DNA of 41,511 nt from an uncultured bacterium. GTDB lineage: Bacteria; Bacillota; Clostridia; Lachnospirales; Lachnospiraceae. Where the stretch lies: NCBI GenBank assembly GCA_945949875.1, contig CAMFGH010000013.1:1-41511 (forward strand). The letters are read 5' to 3'. Both the position numbers and the translations under genes were made by a program. Of this stretch, positions 34,736-41,511 are shown piece after piece; positions within the stretch are counted from its first letter, which is position 1; each line of letters starts with the position of its first letter. A model generated the notes under the pieces. The model had not been told where the DNA came from, did no database searches, and saw only the letters and a list, made by a program, of their open reading frames with translations.

Positions 34736-36442
34736 CTAGCGCACCTCCTGTTCATAGTGGATAAAACGTTCCGTTAATTCTTCCGGATCGTCGATCCCGC
34801 ATAAAAGGCTTAAATTGTAAAGACTTGTCTCCTTCAGGCTGGCTTTCTTTACCAGTTCCGGATCATTTAAAACCTTTGCAGATGTGGTATCTGCCAAAAG
34901 CTTTCCTTCCGAGAAGCAAATGGCTCTTTTGGTATATTCCAGCATCAGATGCATATCATGGGTGATGAGCAGAATGGTATAACCTTTACCGTTTAACTCC
35001 TTCAAAAATTCCATGATTTCCGTATAGTGCTTATAATCCTGTCCTGCTGTTGGTTCATCCAGGATAATGACACGCGGACGACAAACCAGAATACTGGCAA
35101 TGGTAACTCGCTTTTTCTGTCCATAAGACAGTGCAGAAACCGGCCATTTCCGGAACGGATAAAGACCACAGATTTTCAGTGTCTCCTCTACCCGCTGCTT
35201 CCGCTCCTCCTCCGTCATATCGGTATGCAAAAGCGCCATCTCTACCTCATCCCAGATCATGGGCTTGGAGATCATCTGGTTCGGGTTCTGCATACAGTAC
35301 CCGATGCTCTCTGCACGTTCCTTTATGGTATTTCCGGACAGGGAACGTCCCTGGAACAGGATATCCCCTTCCGTAGGTGTTTCGAATCCGCAGATCAGCT
35401 TGGCAAGGGTACTTTTTCCCGCACCGTTTCTTCCTACAATGCTCACCATTTCCCCTTCATATATGGTAAAGTTTATATCTACCAAAGCCATTTTTTCATT
35501 GGTATATCCAAAGGAAAGATTCTGGACCTTCAGCAGTTCCTGTTTTGGGGAGTTATCTCTATCTTCTGCCAGACCCTGTTCTTTCCAGTCTCTGACCATC
35601 TGTTTTTGTGTTTCTGTTAATCGCAGGGACTGGACATGCTCCGGATTCATATTCTCCGATACCGGCACTCCTGCATATTTTAACGCAGTCAGATACAGTG
35701 GCTCCCGTATCCCATGCTGCATCAGAATGTCTGAACTAAGCAGTTTTTCCGGCGCCATATCTGCCACGATACAGCCATTTTCCATCAAAACCACACGGTC
35801 TACCGATTTCCACAGAACATCTTCAATCCTATGTTCAATGATGACAACTGCCGCTCCGGTTTTTTTCTGAATTTCATCGATCAGTTCAATGGTATTTTTC
35901 CCTGCTGCCGGATCCAGGTTGGCAAGAGGCTCATCAAACAGAATCACTTTCACGTCATCTACCATGACACCTGCCAGACTGACACGCTGTTTCTGACCGC
36001 CGGACAGTTCGTGGGGTGCATGATCCAGATGATGGTCGATATCCACCAGCTGTGCCACACGCTTTACCGTTTCTTTCATTTCCGGCTGCATGATACATTG
36101 ATTTTCCAGGGCAAAAGCGATATCTTCTGCCACAGTCAGCCCGATGAACTGGCCATCCGTATCCTGCAACACAGTACCTACCGTATGACTGAGTTCAAAA
36201 ATACTGCTTTTTTCCGGTTCTTTTCCATCCACCAGAAGTTTACCCGTGCTTTCCCCTTTATAGGAAAAGGGAATCAGCCCATTGATACAGCTGGCAATGG
36301 TGCTTTTACCACTTCCGGAAGCACCTGCGATCAGTATTTTTTCACCCGGATAAATGTCCAGATTGATATGATGCAGCGTAGGTTCTGCCTGGGCAGTATA
36401 TTGGAATCCATAATCTTGAAATGAAATAATCGGAGATCTCAT
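34736..36442 (-). CDS. Fused double ATPase of an ECF transporter
   Basis: Two ABC domains in one 568-residue chain. The first has Walker A GASGSGKST (Lys46), signature LSGGQKQRVSLAG and Walker B VILFDEPLANLDP; the second has Walker A GRNGAGKST, signature LSYGQKKRVTIAS and Walker B VIILDEPTAGQD. In many group-I and II systems EcfA1 and EcfA2 are separate; here they are fused, as in YkoD-like proteins. The second signature has Tyr in place of Gly (LSYGQ), which is common in this family. The product energises import by EcfT and the S component. Confidence 0.94.
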   Translation of the reverse strand: MRSPIISFQDYGFQYTAQAEPTLHHINLDIYPGEKILIAGASGSGKSTIASCINGLIPFSYKGESTGKLLVDGKEPEKSSIFELSHTVGTVLQDTDGQFIGLTVAEDIAFALENQCIMQPEMKETVKRVAQLVDIDHHLDHAPHELSGGQKQRVSLAGVMVDDVKVILFDEPLANLDPAAGKNTIELIDEIQKKTGAAVVIIEHRIEDVLWKSVDRVVLMENGCIVADMAPEKLLSSDILMQHGIREPLYLTALKYAGVPVSENMNPEHVQSLRLTETQKQMVRDWKEQGLAEDRDNSPKQELLKVQNLSFGYTNEKMALVDINFTIYEGEMVSIVGRNGAGKSTLAKLICGFETPTEGDILFQGRSLSGNTIKERAESIGYCMQNPNQMISKPMIWDEVEMALLHTDMTEEERKQRVEETLKICGLYPFRKWPVSALSYGQKKRVTIASILVCRPRVIILDEPTAGQDYKHYTEIMEFLKELNGKGYTILLITHDMHLMLEYTKRAICFSEGKLLADTTSAKVLNDPELVKKASLKETSLYNLSLLCGIDDPEELTERFIHYEQEVR

Positions 36443-36530
36443 GTATCTTCCTTTCTTATCAGAGAAAAATTACCTCAAAGAGAAATCTTCGGCATGCAAG
36501 CCCGACTGATTCATCTTCGTTCGTTCATAA

Positions 36531-36563
36531 AATAAGGCTGCCGCGCAAAGCAGCAGCCTTATT
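36531..36563 (-). terminator. Hairpin between S-component and ATPase genes
   Basis: AATAAGGCTGC (36531-36541) and GCAGCCTTATT (36553-36563) pair perfectly over 11 bp. On the minus strand it is followed by TTATGAACG after the A/T-rich stem end, so the T-run is poor. It may attenuate or process the transcript between the S-component gene and the ATPase. Confidence 0.5.
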
Positions 36564-36592
36564 CATTTATCTTCTTTTTAATCTACTCAAAA

Positions 36593-36630
36593 TCTTCTCG
36601 GAATCTTTCCAGACTCTTCTCGGAATCTTT
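36593..36630 (-). repeat. 16-bp direct repeat at the UPF0397 3' end
   Basis: TCTTCTCGGAATCTTT occurs at 36593 and 36615, 22 bases apart, and touches the stop codon of the S-component gene. A third, partial copy of its start (AATCTTCT) lies inside the coding end. Confidence 0.8.
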
Positions 36631-37172
36631 TAATCTTCTTTACTTAAAGAACCTTTTTTCACAATGGTCTTTGCATATGCAAACAGAAGTAAAGATCCAA
36701 CCACACCGGTGGTAACAATATTGGCAACACCTGCTACAAGTCCCTGAGAGAACACTTTGTTCATTGGCTCCGCATAAATCAGAATGTCCAGAACCGGTGC
36801 AACTACGCCCCATGCAAGTAAATGTGCAATGACCTGTGCAACATTGAAAAGTACTATTTTCTTTTTGTCAATACCTTCATTGACATCTAATTTTAAGGCG
36901 ATCAGTCCAATAATAAGACCTGCACATGCAGATGCAATGATCCAACTCCACCATGGACCATAACTTGTCATATCAATCAGAGTATGACCGATAAATCCGA
37001 TAAGCAGACCAGCGATGGGTCCAAATAATGTAGCAAATACTGCCTGGATAGCATACTGCAGACTGATATAAGTATTTGGAACCGGTGTTGGAATGGAAAC
37101 CTTTCCAAGTACAAAGAACAATGCTGCTCCGATACCAATGGCAACTACACTTTTCACTGATAGTTTCTTCAT
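36630..37172 (-). CDS. UPF0397-family ECF transporter S component
   Basis: A 180-residue membrane protein with about five or six helices. It matches the UPF0397 pattern: [53 protein letters not shown] and [18 protein letters not shown] components bind the substrate, often a vitamin or a related small molecule; the substrate of this family is not clear to me. The start at 37172 has GGAGGG upstream. It precedes the ATPase and EcfT genes, which complete the importer. No riboswitch was recognised ahead of it. Confidence 0.88.
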   Translation of the reverse strand: MKKLSVKSVVAIGIGAALFFVLGKVSIPTPVPNTYISLQYAIQAVFATLFGPIAGLLIGFIGHTLIDMTSYGPWWSWIIASACAGLIIGLIALKLDVNEGIDKKKIVLFNVAQVIAHLLAWGVVAPVLDILIYAEPMNKVFSQGLVAGVANIVTTGVVGSLLLFAYAKTIVKKGSLSKED

Positions 37173-37247
37173 TTTTCTTCCCTCCATCAACAGATGTTTT
37201 CGTATATTCTAACGCCTTTATTATATTTCAGGCATCCTTTTGTGTCA

Positions 37248-37345
37248 ACGGATTCGAAAATTCTATTTTGTTGTAGATATTCATCACATTTTTTCGTTAC
37301 ACGGATTCCGGAATCCTATTTTGCTGCAGGGTATTCATTGCAAAG
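37248..37345 (-). repeat. Degenerate 53-bp duplication of a gene 3' end
   Basis: ACGGATTCGAAAATTCTATT (37248) and ACGGATTCCGGAATCCTATT (37301) begin two related copies 53 bases apart. The second runs into the last codons and stop of the lyxose isomerase-like gene, the first is its diverged copy beyond the stop. GGATTCCGGAATCC in the second copy is a small palindrome. Confidence 0.7.
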
Positions 37346-38002
37346 CAGTCTGTATGGTGGCTCATCCTCTTCGATGGTTGGGAATCGTCCCATTTTTTCA
37401 TAAAAACGGTTATCCGTATTGTCATCGTTGCACTGACTTACTTCCCCGATCAGTACAGCCCCTGTTCCGGCCTCTACTTCAAAATCATGGTACATATACT
37501 GCTGGATGCTGATACTTTCACCGGGCATCAGCTTGATCTGTGTTCCTGCCGGAACCATCATGGTACGTCCGTCTTTATGTACTTCCACCTCACCGGTTCT
37601 GTCCAGGTCTTCGTCCTTGGTAGCATTGTATACACGGATGAGCAGATTTCCGCCGCCCCGGTTGATGATATCTTCCATTTTGCTCCAGTGGAAATGCATA
37701 GGGGAAGTCTGTGTTTCTTTCAGATATAACAGTTTTTCCGCATAGGTTTTTTTGTACTTATTTGCCATTTTCAGGTTACCGTTTCGAATGGTGATCAGGG
37801 AAAAACCGACTTTTTCAAAATCGCCCAGACCATAGTCTGTGATATCCCATCCCAGCATGTTGTCTCTTATTTCATCATACTCATGCCCTTTCTCCTGCCA
37901 CTGCTCCGGTGTAAAATCACAAAACGGAGGTAAGGAAAAACGATACTCCTTGATCATGTTTTCCATTTCTTTTAATGCTGCATTGATTTCGCTTCTTTTC
38001 AT
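37316..38002 (-). CDS. D-lyxose isomerase-like cupin
   Basis: A 228-residue protein of the D-lyxose ketol-isomerase family, which interconverts D-lyxose and D-xylulose (and often D-mannose and D-fructose). The cupin metal site is visible: MHFHWSKMEDIINRGGGNLL with two His and a Glu, and a third His in YMYHDFEVE. The N-terminus (MKRSEINAALKEMENMIKEY, then FSLPPFCDFTPEQW) fits the family. GGAGAGG precedes the start. It lies 131 bases after the solute-binding protein gene, possibly co-transcribed with the sensory operon; that would suit sensing of a sugar. Confidence 0.88.
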   Translation of the reverse strand: MKRSEINAALKEMENMIKEYRFSLPPFCDFTPEQWQEKGHEYDEIRDNMLGWDITDYGLGDFEKVGFSLITIRNGNLKMANKYKKTYAEKLLYLKETQTSPMHFHWSKMEDIINRGGGNLLIRVYNATKDEDLDRTGEVEVHKDGRTMMVPAGTQIKLMPGESISIQQYMYHDFEVEAGTGAVLIGEVSQCNDDNTDNRFYEKMGRFPTIEEDEPPYRLLCNEYPAAK

Positions 38003-38133
38003 CTCCGATACCTCTCCTTCTCTTTTTTCTTTACTTCTTTTATCTCTTTTATTTCTTTATATATGCTTTGTTATTTTCTATTCCTTTTGTCTTCTGTTCT
38101 TTTTATATCCTTTGCTATAAGCGACGATTCTGT

Positions 38134-39456
38134 TTACTGCTGCAGGAAGGAATTCACAGACCTTTGTAAAATTTTCAAAGAACTGTCAATGGTCTTATCT
38201 TCCTCCAGAATCTGTCCGATCTCACTGTCTGCCAGAGAAATTGCCTGCTGGTATTTTTTAAATTTTGGCTCTACCCGGCCTTCTTCGATAACCTTTCCCA
38301 GAAGCGCGCTGTCGATAACCTTATCATCCTTCTCCATATCTTCCTGGATAATGTTTTCTGCAGTCTCCGACTGGGTTACATTTCGAAGAACCGACGCTCC
38401 CTGGGAATACTGGAATAGTTCCATCTGCATCTCTTCATCATAGGTCAGCAGTTTCAAAAACTCCCATGCCAGTTTTTCTTTTTGGGTATGGGCACTGATC
38501 CCCATAAGAAGCGTATTTACTTCCGATACATTTTCTCCGTGATCTCCTGCAGGCATGGTAATACAATCCCATGTCATGTTGGCATATCGTTTGATCTTAT
38601 ACGGATAGGTCTTATAGGTTCTGTATTCTGCAAAGGTAAGGGGCATGAATGCCACGTTACCACCATTAAAGTCTTCCTGCATGACTTTTTGACCACGGTT
38701 CAATTCTGTCAACTGACGAATAAACTTAACCGACTCTACCAGTCTCTCATCCGCAAAATAGCTTTCCCCTCCATTGTCTGAAAAGATATCACACCCGTTG
38801 GAATAGACTGCATCCTTCCAGTTGTAATTATAGATTCCGAACTGATCTATGATTCCATCCCCATTGCTATCCTTTGTCACCTTTTGACAAATCCGATAGA
38901 GATCATTCCAGGTCCAGTCTTCCTCAGGCACTTCGATTCCTTCCTGGGTCAAAAGCGTTTTGTTTACAAACATCATGGTAGGTACTGTCTCATAGGGCAA
39001 TGCGTACTGACTTCCCTGATATTTTCCGGATACATAGGTACTGGTAAAGTACCTGTTTTCGTCAAAGCCGGTATCACGCTGGATCAGCTCATCTAAGTTT
39101 TTCATGACTCCCATGGAGCAGAACTGGTTAAAATCGGTGTCCAGCACCATGAACACATCCGGTTCTTCTCCCTCTAAAAGTTTTCTGGAAAACCATTCCG
39201 AATAATCTTCTTTCAACACTCCGCTGTAATAATGCACCTTAACTCCGGGATGTTCTTCTTCAAACCGTGCAATCGCTTCATCAATAATGATAAAACTGTT
39301 GGCAGAAGCCACATCCCAGTTGCTGCTGGCAAATACACCAAGCTCCAACACAACTTCCTTATTCTTTTGTCTGAAATATAAGCCCAGGCATAAACCGATT
39401 GCCAGCAAAACAATCAGTACTCTTATCCATCTGGCCTTTTTCTTTTCAATTTCCAA
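38134..39456 (-). CDS. Membrane-anchored extracellular solute-binding protein
   Basis: The 440-residue protein has an N-terminal hydrophobic anchor (about 12-28) and then a two-lobed family-1 (MalE-like) binding fold: ARFEEEHPGVKVHYYSG, DVFMVLDTDF, YALPYETVPTMMFVNKTLL and KLAWEFLKLLTYDEEMQ. No lipobox is present (Leu before the Cys), so it is probably tethered by its uncleaved helix. The TTG start has AAAGGAG six bases upstream and lies 11 bases after the regulator gene. No permease genes follow, so a sensory role with the adjacent histidine kinase is more likely than transport. The ligand, perhaps a sugar, is unknown. Confidence 0.88.
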   Translation of the reverse strand: MEIEKKKARWIRVLIVLLAIGLCLGLYFRQKNKEVVLELGVFASSNWDVASANSFIIIDEAIARFEEEHPGVKVHYYSGVLKEDYSEWFSRKLLEGEEPDVFMVLDTDFNQFCSMGVMKNLDELIQRDTGFDENRYFTSTYVSGKYQGSQYALPYETVPTMMFVNKTLLTQEGIEVPEEDWTWNDLYRICQKVTKDSNGDGIIDQFGIYNYNWKDAVYSNGCDIFSDNGGESYFADERLVESVKFIRQLTELNRGQKVMQEDFNGGNVAFMPLTFAEYRTYKTYPYKIKRYANMTWDCITMPAGDHGENVSEVNTLLMGISAHTQKEKLAWEFLKLLTYDEEMQMELFQYSQGASVLRNVTQSETAENIIQEDMEKDDKVIDSALLGKVIEEGRVEPKFKKYQQAISLADSEIGQILEEDKTIDSSLKILQRSVNSFLQQ

Positions 39457-39467
39457 AACCTGCTCCT

Positions 39468-40145
39468 TTAATATTCCTGATGTTCTGCCTTTTTCATTGC
39501 TCCGGTCTGAACCGCCCAGATCGCAAGCTGGGTACGGTCACGCAGATTTAATTTATTCAAAATGGCACTTAAATAATTTCGTACCGTTCCGTCGGAGAGA
39601 CAGAGAGTCTCTGCAATCTCTTTGTTGGTTGCCCCTGTTTCCACACAGGATATGATTTTCCACTCTGTTTCAGTCAGTTCTTCTGCTGCCTTATCTCCAA
39701 CCGGTATGGTATAGTCTGTCTGCGCCATCTTAGAAAACAAACGCAGTACTTTGGTTGCAATATCAGGATTGATCATTGCCTTTCCGCTGTAGACTGTCTT
39801 TATGGCGTTTTCCAGTTCATCCATGGAAACACCTTTTAAAAGATAGCCACTGGCACCAAATTTCAGTGCATTATATACATATTCGTCATCATCAAAGGTA
39901 GTCAGAATAATGACTTTGATCTGCGGATAGTTTTCTTTGATAATCTGGGTACACTGTACGCCATCCAGCTTCGGCATACGAATATCCAACAGAACCACAT
40001 CCGGTTTTTCACGACGGATGCTCTGTATCACTTCCTGCCCATCCGCCACTGCATCAGTCACGTGGATGCCTTCTTTATTTTCCAAAACAATCTGCAGACT
40101 TTGTCTGATCAGTTCCTGATCATCTGCTACTAATACATTAATCAT
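39468..40145 (-). CDS. NarL/LuxR-family response regulator
   Basis: A 225-residue regulator. The receiver domain begins MINVLVADDQELIRQSL, with the acidic pair Asp8 and Asp9, the phospho-acceptor Asp in DVVLLDIRMPKLDG and the conserved Lys in YLLKGVS. The C-terminal LuxR-type helix-turn-helix is LTETEWKIISCVETGATNKE followed by TVRNYLSAILNKLNLRDRTQ. The ATG at 40145 overlaps the kinase gene end by 8 bases, and GGGGTG lies upstream. It is the partner of the histidine kinase at 40138-41451. Confidence 0.94.
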   Translation of the reverse strand: MINVLVADDQELIRQSLQIVLENKEGIHVTDAVADGQEVIQSIRREKPDVVLLDIRMPKLDGVQCTQIIKENYPQIKVIILTTFDDDEYVYNALKFGASGYLLKGVSMDELENAIKTVYSGKAMINPDIATKVLRLFSKMAQTDYTIPVGDKAAEELTETEWKIISCVETGATNKEIAETLCLSDGTVRNYLSAILNKLNLRDRTQLAIWAVQTGAMKKAEHQEY

Positions 40146-41451
40146 ACATTTCACCCCATCTGATAGGAATGACAGCTGTCACTGTAAATCCATTATTTCC
40201 ATTAAATTTTACTGTCCCACGAAGCATTTCAATACGTTCCTGTATATGCTTCGTTCCAAAGCCGCTCTTAATCTCTTTACAGCCGATACCATTATCTTTG
40301 ATCACCAGACGAATCTCTCCATCCACTTTTTTTAAAGTAATCCAGATTTCCGTAGCATTTCCATGCCTTACCGCATTGGTTACACTTTCCTGAATGACAC
40401 GGTAGATTGCATTTTCTTCATCTTCATCAAATTTCAGTTTTGTTCCATCGGTATCAAAATATATCTGAGCTCCAGATACCTGACTCATATCGGTTATCAT
40501 CTTACGAATTGCCACGTCCAGACGAAGTCTTTCCAGAGAGTCAGGACTCAGCTCATTCACAGACCTCCGGACATCCTTTAGTCCCTCACGGCTTACCTTG
40601 GAAAGCAGTTCCAGCTGTTTTCTGGTCTGATCCGGAGAAATATCGATCATCGTCATACAGGCATCCAGACCAGCAGCAATTCCGGTCAGCGTATGTCCCA
40701 GTGTATCATGAATCTCTCTGGCCAGTCTGTTCCGCTCTCTGGTCTGCGCCATACGTTCCGACATATTAGCATATTCCTGAAGCTGCTCATTGGCAGTCTG
40801 CAGTTCATGATACAGCATATTTACTTCTTCGATGGTATTTCTCTGGGTATTGATCACATAAATACAATATATGATAAACATGATAATGTTCATGGAAATC
40901 ATAATATTATAAATACTCAGAAAATACTGCTGCTGTGTAGCCGAATAATATTGAATATAGTCCCTGACATTATATAAATTCAGGCGTAGTGCCAGGAAGT
41001 CATAATCTGCTACCAGATATCCCAAAATAGCCAGTGCCACCAAGGATAATTTCATCTTCTGCTCTTTTACATAATAAATTACATTGGCAAATACCAGCAG
41101 GATCATACCATTATAGTTAAAATCCAGTTGGAAGATCAGTACCACCGTAATGATCACGTCAAAGAACAACGTGGCAATGACAAATGGACTCTCTTTTTTC
41201 TCCAGAATACGCCGGAGAATAAAAGAAAAAACCATCAATCCCATGAGTAAGATACAACGTAAAAAAGTTCCTCCCGGATCATGGGGAATCGTCTCCACAC
41301 TGTCCAGGAAATTTCTTGCCACATAGCGGTAACGGATCTGCTGTGTCGTATAATATACAAATCCGCTGATCATAACAACCGCTGCTATATTCAACATCAG
41401 CATGGCAAACTGGAACATGGCTGCAAAGCGTTCATTATTCTTTTCTTTCAT
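40138..41451 (-). CDS. Sensor histidine kinase (HisKA_3 type)
   Basis: A 437-residue membrane kinase. About six transmembrane segments occupy residues 10-205, followed by a coiled-coil linker, then the DHp motif AREIHDTLGHTLTGI with the phospho-acceptor His, and an ATPase domain with N-box VIQESVTNAVRHG, DNGIGCKEI and the GFGTKHIQERIEML motif. This is the DesK/NarX class that pairs with NarL-type regulators, encoded just downstream. It has no large extracellular sensor of its own, which fits a model in which the anchored solute-binding protein supplies ligand recognition. The upstream end of the window leaves about 60 bases of promoter region. Confidence 0.94.
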   Translation of the reverse strand: MKEKNNERFAAMFQFAMLMLNIAAVVMISGFVYYTTQQIRYRYVARNFLDSVETIPHDPGGTFLRCILLMGLMVFSFILRRILEKKESPFVIATLFFDVIITVVLIFQLDFNYNGMILLVFANVIYYVKEQKMKLSLVALAILGYLVADYDFLALRLNLYNVRDYIQYYSATQQQYFLSIYNIMISMNIIMFIIYCIYVINTQRNTIEEVNMLYHELQTANEQLQEYANMSERMAQTRERNRLAREIHDTLGHTLTGIAAGLDACMTMIDISPDQTRKQLELLSKVSREGLKDVRRSVNELSPDSLERLRLDVAIRKMITDMSQVSGAQIYFDTDGTKLKFDEDEENAIYRVIQESVTNAVRHGNATEIWITLKKVDGEIRLVIKDNGIGCKEIKSGFGTKHIQERIEMLRGTVKFNGNNGFTVTAVIPIRWGEMYD

Positions 41452-41511
41452 GTGCTCTCTCTATACTTTCTTATTTATTTTGCACAAAAAAGCCTATATT
41501 TTAGCCATTCG

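Noticed and set aside
35259-35870. 203-residue plus-strand frame
   Set aside because: It lies wholly inside and antisense to the double-ATPase gene, whose Walker motifs are intact.
37173-37315. Riboswitch ahead of the ECF S-component gene
   Set aside because: The 143 bases contain a degenerate duplication of the previous gene end, and no conserved riboswitch core (TPP, FMN, cobalamin, preQ1 or folate type) was recognised.

Overview
The window looks like a chromosomal segment of a motile Gram-positive anaerobe of the Lachnospiraceae (Roseburia/Agathobacter-like). This is inferred from the low-GC Firmicutes flagellar gene order with FliW/CsrA, sigma-D promoters, strong GGAGG ribosome binding sites, an ECF-type transporter, an RND pump with a lipoprotein adaptor, and a FliB-type flagellin methylase. 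No rRNA, tRNA or CRISPR array was seen. Almost all genes lie on the minus strand.

Layout. 1-1060: terminator of an upstream gene, a truncated DUF3800 gene and a compact tyrosine recombinase, which reads as a mobile-element scar. 1132-4209: minus-strand late flagellar operon flaG-fliD-fliS-fliT-like with a sigma-D promoter. 4265-5550: AT-rich toxin/antitoxin-like pair (XRE regulator plus nucleotidyltransferase) whose promoter is built into a perfect 24-bp palindrome. 5610-6166: YvyF-like zinc-ribbon protein on the plus strand. 6182-7342: amidohydrolase. 7401-14599: second sigma-D operon flgM-flgN-flgK-flgK-flgL-fliW-csrA with two consecutive, different flgK genes. 14629-15127: a very long imperfect palindrome between flgM and a chemoreceptor gene (15154-16881). 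17011-18237: SstT-like transporter. 18585-23040: plus-strand glycosyltransferase, membrane Ser/Thr kinase with TPRs and flagellin lysine methylase. 23094-23906: secreted protein of unknown function. 23970-29601: efflux operon (lipoprotein adaptor, RND permease, TetR repressor) with a promoter and a TetR-type operator. 29671-31023: ZIP metal transporter whose 3' region holds eight 52-54-bp hairpin repeats before a terminator. 31195-33842: SNF transporter and diguanylate cyclase. 33901-37172: ECF transporter (T, fused double ATPase, UPF0397 S component). 37316-41451: D-lyxose isomerase-like cupin and a three-gene sensory operon (histidine kinase, NarL-type regulator, membrane-anchored solute-binding protein).

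How it fits together. The flagellar genes follow the Bacillus subtilis order flgM-flgN-flgK-flgL-fliW-csrA-[hag]-flaG-fliD-fliS-fliT. The slot where flagellin (hag) is expected instead holds an amidohydrolase, the YvyF-like gene in reverse and the toxin/antitoxin-like module. FliB, the chemoreceptor and perhaps the glycosyltransferase fit the same motility programme. The most unusual non-coding structures are the 499-bp imperfect palindrome and the helically phased hairpin array. Several smaller tandem duplications sit exactly at 3' ends of genes.
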